The notes under the pieces: model-generated
What the model was told of the DNA's origin: nothing
Databases searched by the model: none
Seen by the model: only the letters and a program-made list of their open reading frames with translations
Position numbers and translations under genes: made by a program
Source: UBA1715 sp045615765
GTDB taxonomy: Bacteria; Bacteroidota; Bacteroidia; Bacteroidales; UBA1715
Direction of reading: 5' to 3'
Length of the DNA: 64,000 bases
Assembly: GCA_045615765.1 (NCBI GenBank)
Contig: JAZLFM010000027.1
Span: 3,921-67,920, forward strand
Shown here: positions 8,589 through 19,145 of the stretch, in pieces
Position numbering within the stretch: position 1 is the first letter of the stretch
How the letters are laid out: every line of letters starts with the position of its first letter

Positions 8589-9785
8589 ATGGAACAAATT
8601 TCAAAAAGACTTGCCGCTCTTGCTGCTTCGCAAACATTAGCGATGTCGCAAAAGAGTAGCGAACTTAAGGCTGCAGGGAAAGATGTTATTAACTTAAGTG
8701 TGGGTGAACCAGATTTCTTTGCTCCTGACTATGTAAAAGAAGCTGCGAAAAAAGCTATTGACGAAAATTTCTCTTTTTATTCTCCTGTTGGCGGATATAA
8801 AGATTTATTGGAAGCAATTTGCGCTAAATTTAAAAATGAAAACAATTTGACATTTACTCCAAGTCAAATCGTTGTTTCGGCTGGTGCAAAACATGCTCTT
8901 TCAAATGTTTTCTTGAGTCTTTTAAATCCAGGTGATGAAGTTTTGATTCCTACACCATATTGGGTAAGTTATCCAGAAATGGTTAAGTTGGCTGATGCAA
9001 AACCTATTTTCATTCCAACTAATATTGAAGCTGGATTTAAAGTTACACCAGAACAAGTAGAAAAAATGATTACATCTAAAACAAAGATGTTTGTACTTTG
9101 TTCTCCTTCAAATCCTAGTGGTGCTGTATATACAAAGAAAGAATTGGAAGATTTAGCTGCTGTTTTTGCTAAGAATCCACAAATCTTTGTCGTTGCAGAT
9201 GAAATCTATGAACATATAAATTATACAGGCGAACATAATTCTATTGCACAATTCCCAAAAATTAAAGACCAAGTTATCATTATCAATGGTGTGTCTAAGG
9301 CTTATGCTATGACAGGTTGGAGAATTGGTTATATTGCTGCTCCTGAATGGATCGCAAAAGCTTGTATTAAATTGCAAGGTCAAGTAACTTCTGGTGTTTG
9401 TTCTGTAGCACAAAAAGCTGCAGTTGCTGCATTAAATGGTGGATTGGAATATCCATTACAAATGACAGCTGCTTACAAACGTCGCCGTGATTTATTTATT
9501 TCGGAACTTTCTAAAATAGAAGGCATGAATGCCTATGTTCCAGATGGTGCATTTTATGTATTCGCAGAAGTGTCACATTTCTTAGGTATGACTGCTCCTA
9601 ATGGTACTGTTATAAAGAAATCGAGCGATTTAGCAATGTACTTGTTGACAGAAGGACTTGTTGCTGCTGTTTCGGGTGAAGGTTTTGGTAATCCAGAATG
9701 TATTCGCTTCTCATTCGCTACTTCAGATGAATTGTTACAAGCTGCAGCGGAAAGAATTCAAAAAGCATTAGGAAATTTAAAATAA
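8589..9785 (+). CDS. aspC: aspartate aminotransferase-like class I aminotransferase
   Basis: A 398-residue PLP enzyme expected to interconvert aspartate and oxaloacetate with glutamate as amino donor. It shows LSVGEPDF near the N-terminus, CSPSNPSGAVY, VVADEIYEHI, and NGVSKAYAMTGWRIGY with the PLP lysine at K237. This is the prokaryotic subgroup Igamma pattern. It is monocistronic, with a promoter box upstream and a strong terminator downstream. The next gene encodes asparagine synthetase, which would use the aspartate produced, so the pair makes metabolic sense although a terminator separates them. The exact amino acid specificity is inferred. Confidence 0.88.
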   Translation: MEQISKRLAALAASQTLAMSQKSSELKAAGKDVINLSVGEPDFFAPDYVKEAAKKAIDENFSFYSPVGGYKDLLEAICAKFKNENNLTFTPSQIVVSAGAKHALSNVFLSLLNPGDEVLIPTPYWVSYPEMVKLADAKPIFIPTNIEAGFKVTPEQVEKMITSKTKMFVLCSPSNPSGAVYTKKELEDLAAVFAKNPQIFVVADEIYEHINYTGEHNSIAQFPKIKDQVIIINGVSKAYAMTGWRIGYIAAPEWIAKACIKLQGQVTSGVCSVAQKAAVAALNGGLEYPLQMTAAYKRRRDLFISELSKIEGMNAYVPDGAFYVFAEVSHFLGMTAPNGTVIKKSSDLAMYLLTEGLVAAVSGEGFGNPECIRFSFATSDELLQAAAERIQKALGNLK

Positions 9786-9806
9786 TAGTTGTTGCTATTT
9801 TTTGAG

Positions 9807-9847
9807 AGGTGTCTAAAAGTTTATAATTTTAGACACCTTTTTTATTT
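9807..9847 (+). terminator. strong terminator between aspC and asnB
   Basis: AGGTGTCTAAAA and TTTTAGACACCT form a perfect 12-bp stem with an 8-base loop, followed by a T-rich tract that reaches the asnB start codon at 9848. Confidence 0.9.
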
Positions 9848-11722
9848 ATGTGTGGAATAAGTGGCATATTTTCTTTTTCGGATTCGGCAGAGCAATATAT
9901 AAGCTTTGTTGAAAAATCTATTGCTACATTACGAAAGAGAGGACCGGAAGTTCAATCTGTACAATGTAAAGGTAAAGCTGTGCTTGGTCATGCACGATTG
10001 GCGATTCTTGATACTTCTGCTGCTGGAAATCAACCATTTACCGATAGGACTGGACGATTTACTATTGTGTATAATGGTGAATTTTACAATTATCGTGATT
10101 TTTACCCGGAATTACAGGCTGATGGAATAACTTGTACATCTTCGACTGATACGGAAGTATTGTTGTATTTGTATTGCAAATATGGTAAGGATTGCGTGCA
10201 GAAAATAAATGGCTTTTTTGCTTTCGCAATTTATGATTCTCTAGAAGGAACCTTGTTCATCGCACGCGATAGAATGGGGATTAAGCCGTTGTATTATATT
10301 CGAACAGATTCATTTCTCGGTTTTTCTTCGGAATTAAAAGGTGTATTAGAATTTCCTTTTGAACGCACATTAAATAAAAATGCATTGTTTGCATATCTGC
10401 AGTTAATGTATGTTCCTGCTCCAATGACTATGGTGCAGCAGGTTGTAAAGTTGTTGCCAGGTTGTTCTTTGTATATAACTAAAAATGATGTAAAAGAAGA
10501 ACGTTATTTTTCTTTAGAGCAACAAGAAACAAATCATAGTTCTTTATCGTATGAAGAGGCGCAACGAGAATTGGTTAATCAATTAACAGAATCGGTACAA
10601 AAGCGTTTGATTTCTGATGTACCATTGGGAACATTTTTAAGTGGCGGAATAGATTCTTCGGTTGTTAGTACAATTGCGAGTCGTTATGTGGATAATCTTC
10701 AGACTTTTTCTATCGGATTTAAAGATAATCCTTATATAGATGAAACCAAATATGCTAGACTTGTAGCAAAAAATATTCATTCGCAACATACAGAAATACA
10801 GATTGATAATCAAACTTTGGAAGAGAGTGTATATGATATTCTGAATTCCATAGATGAGCCATTTGCAGATTCTTCAGCTATTGCTGTTCACGTTCTTTGT
10901 GGTAAGGTGAAACCGTATGTTACAGTTGCTTTATCTGGCGATGGCGCTGATGAATTGTTTGCAGGATATCATAAACATATGGCGCACTATAAATTGTTGA
11001 AAAATAGTTGGTTAAACAGTCTTCTGTCTAAATTTTATCCTGTTTTTAATCGATTACCACAATCTCGTTCAAATGCTGTTTTCAATACTTTTAGAAAAAT
11101 TGCTAAATATACAGAAGTAGCCGGGATGAATCCTGCAGATGTGTATTGGAGGTTATGTTGTTTTGCATCGGAAGAACAAGTTCTTGCAGAATTGAATGAT
11201 AAAAATGTAAGCATAGAAGACATTTGTTCTAGATATTCTATACAGAATAATGGGGTGGACTTGAATGCTGTTTTGCTTGCGGATCAGAACTTAGTGTTGG
11301 CAAACGATATGCTGACAAAAGTTGATCGAATGTCTATGGAAAATAGTTTGGAAGTTCGTACGCCATTTTTAGATCATAATTTAGTGACATTTGTCAATAC
11401 ATTGCCAGTTGAATATAAAATCAATGGTTCTATGAAAAAGCGGATTTTGCAGGATGCGTTTCGAAAAGATTTACCTGCAGAATTATATAATCGTTCGAAA
11501 AAAGGATTTGAAGTTCCATTACAAATGTGGTGCAAAGAAGCATTTCTGGATTTGGAAAGTCAATTATTATCAGTGTCTTTTTTGAAAGAACAAAATATAT
11601 TCGATTCTGATGCGATTACTTCTGTTGTAAATGAATCAAAGTCGTATTCGCAGTCGTATGCTCCTATGCAAGTTTGGGCTTTGTTAGTTTTCCAAAGTTG
11701 GTGGAAACGTTACTTTGTTTGA
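9848..11722 (+). CDS. asnB: asparagine synthase (glutamine-hydrolysing)
   Basis: A 624-residue enzyme that transfers ammonia from glutamine to aspartate using ATP. The N-terminal glutaminase starts MCGISGIFSF with catalytic Cys2 and contains RGPEVQ and YNGEFYNY. The synthetase domain has the pyrophosphate loop SGGIDSS from S265 and ALSGDGADELFAGY. The length fits the family. The start is fixed because Cys2 must be exposed after removal of Met. The coding sequence ends 13 bases inside the convergent glycosyltransferase gene. Homologues sometimes act in polysaccharide or antibiotic loci, and a glycosyltransferase neighbour is compatible with that, but the plain metabolic role is favoured. Confidence 0.95.
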   Translation: MCGISGIFSFSDSAEQYISFVEKSIATLRKRGPEVQSVQCKGKAVLGHARLAILDTSAAGNQPFTDRTGRFTIVYNGEFYNYRDFYPELQADGITCTSSTDTEVLLYLYCKYGKDCVQKINGFFAFAIYDSLEGTLFIARDRMGIKPLYYIRTDSFLGFSSELKGVLEFPFERTLNKNALFAYLQLMYVPAPMTMVQQVVKLLPGCSLYITKNDVKEERYFSLEQQETNHSSLSYEEAQRELVNQLTESVQKRLISDVPLGTFLSGGIDSSVVSTIASRYVDNLQTFSIGFKDNPYIDETKYARLVAKNIHSQHTEIQIDNQTLEESVYDILNSIDEPFADSSAIAVHVLCGKVKPYVTVALSGDGADELFAGYHKHMAHYKLLKNSWLNSLLSKFYPVFNRLPQSRSNAVFNTFRKIAKYTEVAGMNPADVYWRLCCFASEEQVLAELNDKNVSIEDICSRYSIQNNGVDLNAVLLADQNLVLANDMLTKVDRMSMENSLEVRTPFLDHNLVTFVNTLPVEYKINGSMKKRILQDAFRKDLPAELYNRSKKGFEVPLQMWCKEAFLDLESQLLSVSFLKEQNIFDSDAITSVVNESKSYSQSYAPMQVWALLVFQSWWKRYFV

Positions 11723-12600
11723 TTTGTTTCGTGACAAAAGTGACTGATTTTTAATGTGTTGAAACCAATTATTGAAGGATGCGTATTCAAACAACGTGTT
11801 AATAGTTTTCCGAAAATTTTATAGAAAATCAGAATCGGTAGTGTACAATGCAATTTTTGTAGTTTTTTGTAAAAATTAATAAGACGAATTTCGTTTTGAA
11901 ACTCTTCAGGGAGTACTTTTTGTAGTTGTATAAGATTGGAAATTCCGTCTTTAGTTTTTTCTATAAAACTAAGATTATTATCTAGTCCTAAATGTTGGAG
12001 AGGATTATCGATATGTTTTATTTTTATGTTTTTTTCAGACAAATGAAATCCAAAAACAGAATCCTCGTGTCCATATTTTGATAATGATTCATCAAATTTA
12101 ATAGAAAGAAATAAGTCTTTAGATATTAGAAAGTTGAAGGCACTAAATGATTTGTTTGGAGCGATGTTTCTTTCTTTAGCAGTCTTCATTTCGTACTTTC
12201 TTCCATATTTCCATCGTAATAGTTTGTCCTTTGGTGGTTTACTTGAATCGTACATAGTACCTCCGCAGACAACAAGATTGTTGTTTTCTTTGAGGTAGTT
12301 TTTGATGAATGTGTCAGAAATTATTCCAGCATCGCAATCAATAAAAAGGAGAGTAGGAAATTTGGCCATTTCCCCTAACAGGTTTCTAATTTTTGACCTG
12401 CCGATATTTTGTGCTAATTCTTTGTAAATGATGTTCTTATTTAATTGTATTTTTCTATTCTCTATTTTTGTTGACTCGTTTGAGTTGTCATCAATAACTA
12501 TGATTTCATAGTCTATTTCGGCGTCGATACATTGTTTTTCTATGTCTGAAACTAATGCGACAACCGAGTAGTTATATGTAGGAATTAACACAGAAATCAT
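11710..12600 (-). CDS. family 2 glycosyltransferase
   Basis: A 296-residue GT-A fold enzyme. The N-terminus MISVLIPTYNYS, then DYEIIVIDDNS and LLFIDCDAG (the DxD-like metal site), are typical of GT2. The C-terminal part is rich in lysine and hydrophobics and lacks a clear transmembrane helix. The donor and acceptor are not predictable. The reading frame is convergent with asnB and the two 3' ends overlap by 13 bp, leaving no room for a terminator between them. The AT content is high like the surroundings, so there is no sign of recent transfer. Confidence 0.87.
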   Translation of the reverse strand: MISVLIPTYNYSVVALVSDIEKQCIDAEIDYEIIVIDDNSNESTKIENRKIQLNKNIIYKELAQNIGRSKIRNLLGEMAKFPTLLFIDCDAGIISDTFIKNYLKENNNLVVCGGTMYDSSKPPKDKLLRWKYGRKYEMKTAKERNIAPNKSFSAFNFLISKDLFLSIKFDESLSKYGHEDSVFGFHLSEKNIKIKHIDNPLQHLGLDNNLSFIEKTKDGISNLIQLQKVLPEEFQNEIRLINFYKKLQKLHCTLPILIFYKIFGKLLTRCLNTHPSIIGFNTLKISHFCHETNQTK

Positions 12601-12715
12601 ATTGATTTTTATTGATGTTTCGATATGCTAAAATTTGTTAATAACTATCACTATGTTTAGTTCGTAAATTTTGTAGTTTTTTTCTATTTTTCCAAACAAA
12701 AAATAAGGAAGAATA

Positions 12716-15700
12716 ATGACACTAATGAAACAAGGAAAACTCCTTCGCAAGCCTTTATTAACGCTATGCCTAGGATTTTTTTCATTCGCTTCGTATTCAC
12801 AAACAGCTCTGTTTACATTGTCAAAAACTACGGGTTGTGGTAATACTGAAATTGAAATTGTTGATAAATCAACTGGTTCTCCGGCTACTTGGGAGTGGGA
12901 TTTTGGCAATGGAGTAATAAAAAAAGAGACTGTTTCAAAGTCTTATCGATTTGTATATCCAGCAGGTACATATACGGTAAAATTGAAAGTTTCTAAAAAC
13001 AATGTAGTAAATGAGTATTCGCAAGATTTGACAATTTATGCGAATCCAGAACCAGATTTTGAAGTCAGTGCTTTTTCTGGTTGTGTTTCTACAGATGCGA
13101 AGTTTGTGGATAAAACAATGTCGGATTCAAAAATCATGTCTTATTTATGGGGATTTGGTGATGGTGGTAGTTCAACAGTTCAAAATCCATCACATACCTA
13201 TTTGGGAGAAGGAAATTATACTGTTGGTTTGACTGTTGTTGACGAATATGGTTGTAAGGCAAATGTGAGTAAAGAAAATATTGTTTCGGCAACAAATCCG
13301 TTGGAAGTGTCTTTTTCTGCAAGTCAAACAGAAGCTTGTGCAGCTCCGATGTCTACAGATTTTACGTCTTCAATTACGAATGGAACTCCAACAGAATTTG
13401 AATGGGATTTTGGTGATGGTACCAAATCATCGGATTTGAATCCTTCTCATACATACACTGTTGATGGAGCCTATACAGTGAGTCTTACGGCAAAAACATC
13501 TTCGGGATGTCCTACAACTAAAAAGATTGATGGTTTAATTCAAATAAATACGTTTGCAGCAAAAATAAATGTTTCAGCAGATGTTTGTGTAAATTCACCG
13601 GTTGTTGTTTCTGCAACAACAAATTCCGAAATGGGTACATGGTCATGGGATTTTGGAAATGGGGAAAAATCTACAGAAGCAAAACCTACAGTATTATATT
13701 CTACTGCAGGTGATTATACAATTTCTGTTCGTGCGGAGAGTGCTTTAGGTTGTGTGGCGACAGCAGAACAAAAAGTGTCGGTACATGCTCCAGCAGATTT
13801 TGATTTTACTTCAAATAAAGTACATGGTTGCGAAGGTAGTGATTTAACGGTGAATTTTTCGACAAATTCTATTCCTGATGTTACCTGGACATGGGATTTT
13901 GGCGATTCAAATAAAGAAACGACTACAGATGCTTTAATTTCACATACTTATCAGAATACAGGAAGTTATGATGTTACATTGGTAGCAACCACAAAATACA
14001 ATTGTCGATCAACCAAGAAGAAGAATGCTTATGTGAAAATTGCCGATCCTGTTGCTTCTATAAAGATTCAGTCAAATGATAAAGAACATTTTTGTGTAGG
14101 TTCTAATGTTACAGTTTCGAATTTAACCTCGAGTGTTGCGACAATCAAAAAAGTAAATTGGGAAATTGCTTCAGATGATGCAGAATTTTCAACCCCGATT
14201 TCAACAAATTCATCAAGCAAATTTACTCTTGGTAAAAGTGGTGTGATTGTGGTTAAAATGGATGTTGTTGATGTCGATGGTTGTACATCATCTGTTGTCG
14301 ATACTTTGAAAGCGGGAGATAAGCTAGCAAATCCGACAATAACAGCACCTTTGGAATCATGCTATAAAGAAGAAGTTGATATGAAGGTATCTGATTCTGG
14401 AAAAGAAAATACGAAATGGTTCTGGAGTTTTGGTGATGGAACAGATACTACATATTCAGAGAGAAGTTTTTCTTATAAATTCCAAAAGCCAGATGATTTC
14501 ACAATGAAAACAGTAGCAAAGCACTACGAATGTCCTTCTGATACGGTAGAAACAACAATTTCGATAAAACCTCCAAAGGCAGAATTTAAATTTACTCCAG
14601 AGGTTTTATGTCATTTCCCTGGTGAAATCACATTTGATGCGTCGGAATCTATAGGCGCGCTTGAATATGAATGGGATTTTGGAGATGGATCTGCAAAATC
14701 AACTGTAGAATCACCTTCGCATCAATACACAAAAGCAGATGTGTATTTGGTTACATTGACAACTAAAAATGGTTCTTGTACAGATTCAAAAACATTGACT
14801 TTGAATACAACAGGTTTGAAAGTTGGATTTAAACAAAGTAAACTTAACATTTGTAAGGACGAGGAAATAACTTTTACAGATACAAGTAGAGTAAAATCAG
14901 GAATTGTTTCTAAATATATATGGGATTTTGGAGATGGAACAATCGATACGGTTTTTTCTCCTTCTTATCCTCATAAATATGAAACTGCAGGTGTTTATAA
15001 TGTTAGTTTAAAAGTGATGACAGTTGCAGGTTGTGTTGATTCTGTAAAAGGTCCTGAAACATATACAGTATATACCTTACCACAAATTACTGATTTTAAA
15101 GCAAATGTTACAGATGGATGTGCGCCATTAGATGTTGCATTTATAAATACAGTTACTGCAGATTATGCTATACAATCATATTCTTGGGATTTTGGTGATG
15201 GTTTAAAAGGTAGTGAGGGAGCTGTTGAGCATACATACGAACATGCTAAATCGTATGATGTAACATTGACTGTAAAAGATATCCATCAATGTACTGATAC
15301 GAAGACTAAACCACAATATGTGACAGCAACATTCCCAGAACCAATGTTTACAATCCCAGAAGTAATTTGTGCGTATGATTCTTTAGCAGTTGTCAATACT
15401 TCTACGGGAGTGGATTTGTCATATACGTGGAAATGGGGTGATGGTAAGACTTCAACTACAATTTCTCCAAAGCATAAATTTGAAAATTTAAATTCTGATT
15501 CAACATTTGAAATCACATTACAAGTTAAGGATATAAATGGTTGTATAAATAGTATTTCCAATACTATAACGATAGGTAATCCGAAAGCCCAATTTGAAAG
15601 TCCAAAAACAGAATATCAATGTCCTCCTGCAGAAGTTGAATTTTATAATTTGTCTTCTGGTAGTAAATTGAAGTATAGTTGGAATTTTGGTGAGCCAATT

Positions 15701-16834
15701 ACAACACCAATTATTTTAAAAGATGCATTTTGGCAATATTATACTGCTGGAAATTATGATGTTACATTGATTGTAGAAGACGAGTGGGGATGTCAAGATA
15801 CAATGAATAAACCTAACTATATTACGGTTAATGGTCCGAAGGGGTCGTTGGTGGTAACTCCATCAAAAGGTTGTGTGTATGATGAGTTTACATTTTCTGC
15901 TGAGAATACGGAAGATGTTGTTCAATATTCTTGGATATATGGTGATGGAGAATTTTCTACTAGCACAGAAAATTCTGCAAAATACACATATTCAACAGGT
16001 AATATTTATACTCCATCGTTAACTATTATGGATGCAAATGGCTGTGAGGTTTCTTTGTTGGGTGGCTCTGTTACAGTATTTGGTGTTCAACCAGACTTTA
16101 AAGGTCACCTGATTGCATGTCAAGTTGAGGATATGGCTATAGAGGATGCCTCTCTTGCAAGTCCAACTCCGATTGAATCATGGAAATGGGTATTTTCTAA
16201 TGATTCATATAGAGATACAATACAATCTCAAAATATAGAACATCAATTTGATTATGGTGTGTATGATGTACAATTAATAACAGAAGTACAAGGATGTGTT
16301 TTTGTAAAAGATTCTATTCAAGGAATTAAAGTTTTCCAAACTCCTCGTGTAGATTTTTCTGTAAGTAAAAATCCAGTAGAAATGTTAGAATCACTTGATT
16401 TTATAAATGAATCAGATTCATCTGCCATTTCTGAAAAAATTTATTGGAAATGGTTAATCGGCGATGAAGTGATAAATGAATCTTCTTTTTCACATTATTT
16501 CACAGTTTCTGGTGATATTAATGTTAGTTTATTAGGATTTACGCATGCAGAATGTATTGATACGATGACGCAAGTTGTAACGGTTGATAGAAATATTCGC
16601 ATACCTAATGTGTTTACTCCAAATGGTGATGGTATAAACGATATATTTATGGAAGGATTTCCTGATGTAGCGTTGGTTATTATTAATCGTTGGGGACAAG
16701 AAATATATAGAGGTCTTGGTGGATGGAATGGAAAATGTAATGGTCAGGAAATGTCTGCCGGAACTTATTTTTATATGATTACATTACCAAATGGTGAAAA
16801 AATAGAAGGTCCATTAATGTTGATTAGAAACTAA
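12716..16834 (+). CDS. giant PKD-repeat cell-surface protein with T9SS type B C-terminal domain
   Basis: A 1372-residue secreted adhesin-like protein. A signal peptide (LLTLCLGFFSFASYSQ) is followed by about 14 PKD-like repeats of roughly 85-90 residues, each marked by variants of WDFGDG (for example WEWDFGNG, YEWDFGDG, YIWDFGDG, YSWDFGDG). Later repeats are degenerate (YTWKWGDG, YSWIYGDG, WKWLIGDE). Most repeats carry a paired cysteine. The last 80 residues, with NVFTPNGDGINDIF, INRWGQEIY and SAGTYFYMI, are the gliding-motility-associated or CHU_C-type T9SS sorting domain. ATG 12725 (MKQGKLL) is an alternative start. It heads an operon with PorE-like and PorP-like genes, 8 and 2 bases apart, the classical layout for a cargo with its dedicated outer-membrane partners. 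Confidence 0.92.
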   Translation: MTLMKQGKLLRKPLLTLCLGFFSFASYSQTALFTLSKTTGCGNTEIEIVDKSTGSPATWEWDFGNGVIKKETVSKSYRFVYPAGTYTVKLKVSKNNVVNEYSQDLTIYANPEPDFEVSAFSGCVSTDAKFVDKTMSDSKIMSYLWGFGDGGSSTVQNPSHTYLGEGNYTVGLTVVDEYGCKANVSKENIVSATNPLEVSFSASQTEACAAPMSTDFTSSITNGTPTEFEWDFGDGTKSSDLNPSHTYTVDGAYTVSLTAKTSSGCPTTKKIDGLIQINTFAAKINVSADVCVNSPVVVSATTNSEMGTWSWDFGNGEKSTEAKPTVLYSTAGDYTISVRAESALGCVATAEQKVSVHAPADFDFTSNKVHGCEGSDLTVNFSTNSIPDVTWTWDFGDSNKETTTDALISHTYQNTGSYDVTLVATTKYNCRSTKKKNAYVKIADPVASIKIQSNDKEHFCVGSNVTVSNLTSSVATIKKVNWEIASDDAEFSTPISTNSSSKFTLGKSGVIVVKMDVVDVDGCTSSVVDTLKAGDKLANPTITAPLESCYKEEVDMKVSDSGKENTKWFWSFGDGTDTTYSERSFSYKFQKPDDFTMKTVAKHYECPSDTVETTISIKPPKAEFKFTPEVLCHFPGEITFDASESIGALEYEWDFGDGSAKSTVESPSHQYTKADVYLVTLTTKNGSCTDSKTLTLNTTGLKVGFKQSKLNICKDEEITFTDTSRVKSGIVSKYIWDFGDGTIDTVFSPSYPHKYETAGVYNVSLKVMTVAGCVDSVKGPETYTVYTLPQITDFKANVTDGCAPLDVAFINTVTADYAIQSYSWDFGDGLKGSEGAVEHTYEHAKSYDVTLTVKDIHQCTDTKTKPQYVTATFPEPMFTIPEVICAYDSLAVVNTSTGVDLSYTWKWGDGKTSTTISPKHKFENLNSDSTFEITLQVKDINGCINSISNTITIGNPKAQFESPKTEYQCPPAEVEFYNLSSGSKLKYSWNFGEPITTPIILKDAFWQYYTAGNYDVTLIVEDEWGCQDTMNKPNYITVNGPKGSLVVTPSKGCVYDEFTFSAENTEDVVQYSWIYGDGEFSTSTENSAKYTYSTGNIYTPSLTIMDANGCEVSLLGGSVTVFGVQPDFKGHLIACQVEDMAIEDASLASPTPIESWKWVFSNDSYRDTIQSQNIEHQFDYGVYDVQLITEVQGCVFVKDSIQGIKVFQTPRVDFSVSKNPVEMLESLDFINESDSSAISEKIYWKWLIGDEVINESSFSHYFTVSGDINVSLLGFTHAECIDTMTQVVTVDRNIRIPNVFTPNGDGINDIFMEGFPDVALVIINRWGQEIYRGLGGWNGKCNGQEMSAGTYFYMITLPNGEKIEGPLMLIRN

Positions 16835-16842
16835 TTCACACG

Positions 16843-19143
16843 ATGAAAAAGAAAATACTGATATATATAGTTTGTAGTGTTTGCAGTTTTGCATCGTTTG
16901 CTCAATCGAAAAATCTAAAATTGGCAGACGAAGCGTTTAATGCTAAAACATATTCGATGGCACGTATGTACTACGAAAAAGTTTTAGATGAATGTAAGAC
17001 AACAGGTGATAAAACAACAGAAGGGTACGCTAACTTTAGAATTGCTGATTGCTATTATAAAGCGAATAATTATGAGCGGGCAATTCCTTTCTACAAACAA
17101 GCATTGTCACTTAATTATGTTGATACGACAAAGACCATGTATCGTAATTATGCCGATATGTTGATGATGATTGGCGATTATAGAACAGCAAAGGAAATGT
17201 ACAATACACATATGTCAAAATATGGTATTGATGATATTACTTATGCGCATTTGAAATCGTGTGAATTTGTTGATACAGCACAGACTTTCGAAACAATGTA
17301 TGATGTGACGAATGCGCAAGCAATTAATACTCGTCATGGTGATTTTTCTCCTTCTCCATATAAAGGGAAAATAGTATTTACAACATCTCGTTTCAATAAG
17401 GATAGTATTGTATATACATATACAGGTGATAGTTTTGAAGACTTGTTCGAGACATTTTATAATGAAGAACAAGATACGTGGTCTCCTGTAACTCGTCTTC
17501 CTGGTTCAATAAACTCATCGTTTAACGAAGGGTCTTTTACATTTGATGCTCGTAATAATACAGCATATTTTATGCAATGTAATGGAGCTACAGGATTGGA
17601 CAAAAACTGTAATATTTATGTGTCAAAATATAATGAACAAGATGCTAAATGGGGAAAACCAAAACCTTTTATGTATAGTAATACACGATATAGTTCTGGG
17701 CATCCTGTATTGACGCCAGATGGTTTGACATTATATTTTGCTTCAAATAATCCTGCTGGTTTAGGAGGTACAGATATTTGGATGTGCCATCGTGATTCGG
17801 TACAAACAGATTTATGGTCTCAACCGGAAAATCTAGGTCCAAATATCAATACAAAGGATAATGAAATGTTCCCATATGTTAATGATAATAACGGGTTGTA
17901 TTATTCTTCAAATGGACTTTTAGGATATGGTGGACTTGATATTTATTATGCTCCAAAACAAGGTAAAACTTTTGGTAAACCTATAAACCTACGTCCTCCT
18001 TTCAATTCTAGTGCCGATGATTTTGGATTGATGTATTTGTCGGAAGGAAGGGGTTTATTCACATCTAATCGTATTGGTGGAGTCGGAAATGACGACATTT
18101 ATATGTTTGCGTTGAAAGATGTAAAAATAGAAGTTGTTGGTCGTGTTCTTGATGCGTCAGAAGCGAAGCCGGTGGCAAATGCAATTGTTTTGGTTAAGAA
18201 TGTAACTACAGATATGGTTGATACGCTTGTAACAGATGCTGAAGGTGTGTACTATTATCCTACAATGGAACCAAATATGCAGTATAAAATTTTTGTGTAT
18301 AAAAATGGATTCTTAAATCCTGATGGTCGATTGATCAATACTGCTGGGGTAAATCAATATACTTATTTGGATTCTTTGCACGGTTATGATATGAATTTCT
18401 CTTTACAGAAAATAGAGAAAGATAAAGAATATGAAATTAAAGATATTTATTATGATTTGGATAAATATGAACTTCGTCCTGTTTCTATAACAGAATTGCA
18501 AGGTCTGGTTGGAGTTCTAAATAATAATCCAGATATCTGTATTCAAATCAATTCGCATACGGACGAACGTGCTTCTGATGCTTATAATATTATTTTGTCA
18601 AATAATCGTGCCAAAGCTGTCGTTGATTATTTAACATCACAGGGAATTGATGGCCGTAGGCTTACTTGGAAGGGTTGGGGAGAAACAAATCCTATTTTCA
18701 AAAATGCGCAAACAGAAGAGCAACATCAATCAAATCGTCGTACGACATTTACTATTATGAATTTTGATGAATTGCAGTTGGCTAAAAAAGCAGAAGAACA
18801 AAATCAAACTATTCAAAAACTTGAAAGTAATGGAAAACAAGCGCCTCGTGAACAAGGAGTTTATTTCCGTTTACAAATAGGTGCTTCTAAAACAAAATGT
18901 AATAATAAGACATTTAGTAAGTTGGAAGAGTCAGATTTGCAGTATCCAACATATTGTTCAAAAGATTCAGATGGTTTATATAAATATACGGTAGGTTCAT
19001 TTACGAAATTCCAGGACGCAACGGCAGCAAAAGATGCAATTGATAAGTTAGGTTATCATTCTTTTGTTGTAGCATACGAAAATGGAAATAAAATTTCAAT
19101 AAATGAAGCGTTGAGAAAAATTCAAGATTTAGAAAGAAAATAG
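16843..19143 (+). CDS. PorE-like OmpA-family protein with TPR, beta-propeller, carboxypeptidase-regulatory, OmpA and SPOR-like domains
   Basis: A 766-residue envelope protein. After a signal peptide (SVCSFASFAQ) come tetratricopeptide motifs (about 25-140), PD40/WD40-like propeller blades (about 150-425, with DGLTLYFASN, GGTDIWMC, GGLDIYYA, GNDDIYMF), a CarboxypepD_reg-like beta domain (about 430-520), an OmpA peptidoglycan-binding domain (about 530-640, with HTDERASDAYN and LSNNRAKAVVDYL), and a C-terminal SPOR-like segment (about 675-750, with YFRLQIGASK and YKYTVGSF). The first four match PorE of the T9SS. The added SPOR-like domain gives a second potential peptidoglycan contact. Its place between the PKD cargo and PorP implies that it anchors the PorP/cargo complex to the wall. 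Confidence 0.88.
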   Translation: MKKKILIYIVCSVCSFASFAQSKNLKLADEAFNAKTYSMARMYYEKVLDECKTTGDKTTEGYANFRIADCYYKANNYERAIPFYKQALSLNYVDTTKTMYRNYADMLMMIGDYRTAKEMYNTHMSKYGIDDITYAHLKSCEFVDTAQTFETMYDVTNAQAINTRHGDFSPSPYKGKIVFTTSRFNKDSIVYTYTGDSFEDLFETFYNEEQDTWSPVTRLPGSINSSFNEGSFTFDARNNTAYFMQCNGATGLDKNCNIYVSKYNEQDAKWGKPKPFMYSNTRYSSGHPVLTPDGLTLYFASNNPAGLGGTDIWMCHRDSVQTDLWSQPENLGPNINTKDNEMFPYVNDNNGLYYSSNGLLGYGGLDIYYAPKQGKTFGKPINLRPPFNSSADDFGLMYLSEGRGLFTSNRIGGVGNDDIYMFALKDVKIEVVGRVLDASEAKPVANAIVLVKNVTTDMVDTLVTDAEGVYYYPTMEPNMQYKIFVYKNGFLNPDGRLINTAGVNQYTYLDSLHGYDMNFSLQKIEKDKEYEIKDIYYDLDKYELRPVSITELQGLVGVLNNNPDICIQINSHTDERASDAYNIILSNNRAKAVVDYLTSQGIDGRRLTWKGWGETNPIFKNAQTEEQHQSNRRTTFTIMNFDELQLAKKAEEQNQTIQKLESNGKQAPREQGVYFRLQIGASKTKCNNKTFSKLEESDLQYPTYCSKDSDGLYKYTVGSFTKFQDATAAKDAIDKLGYHSFVVAYENGNKISINEALRKIQDLERK

Positions 19144-19145
19144 GT

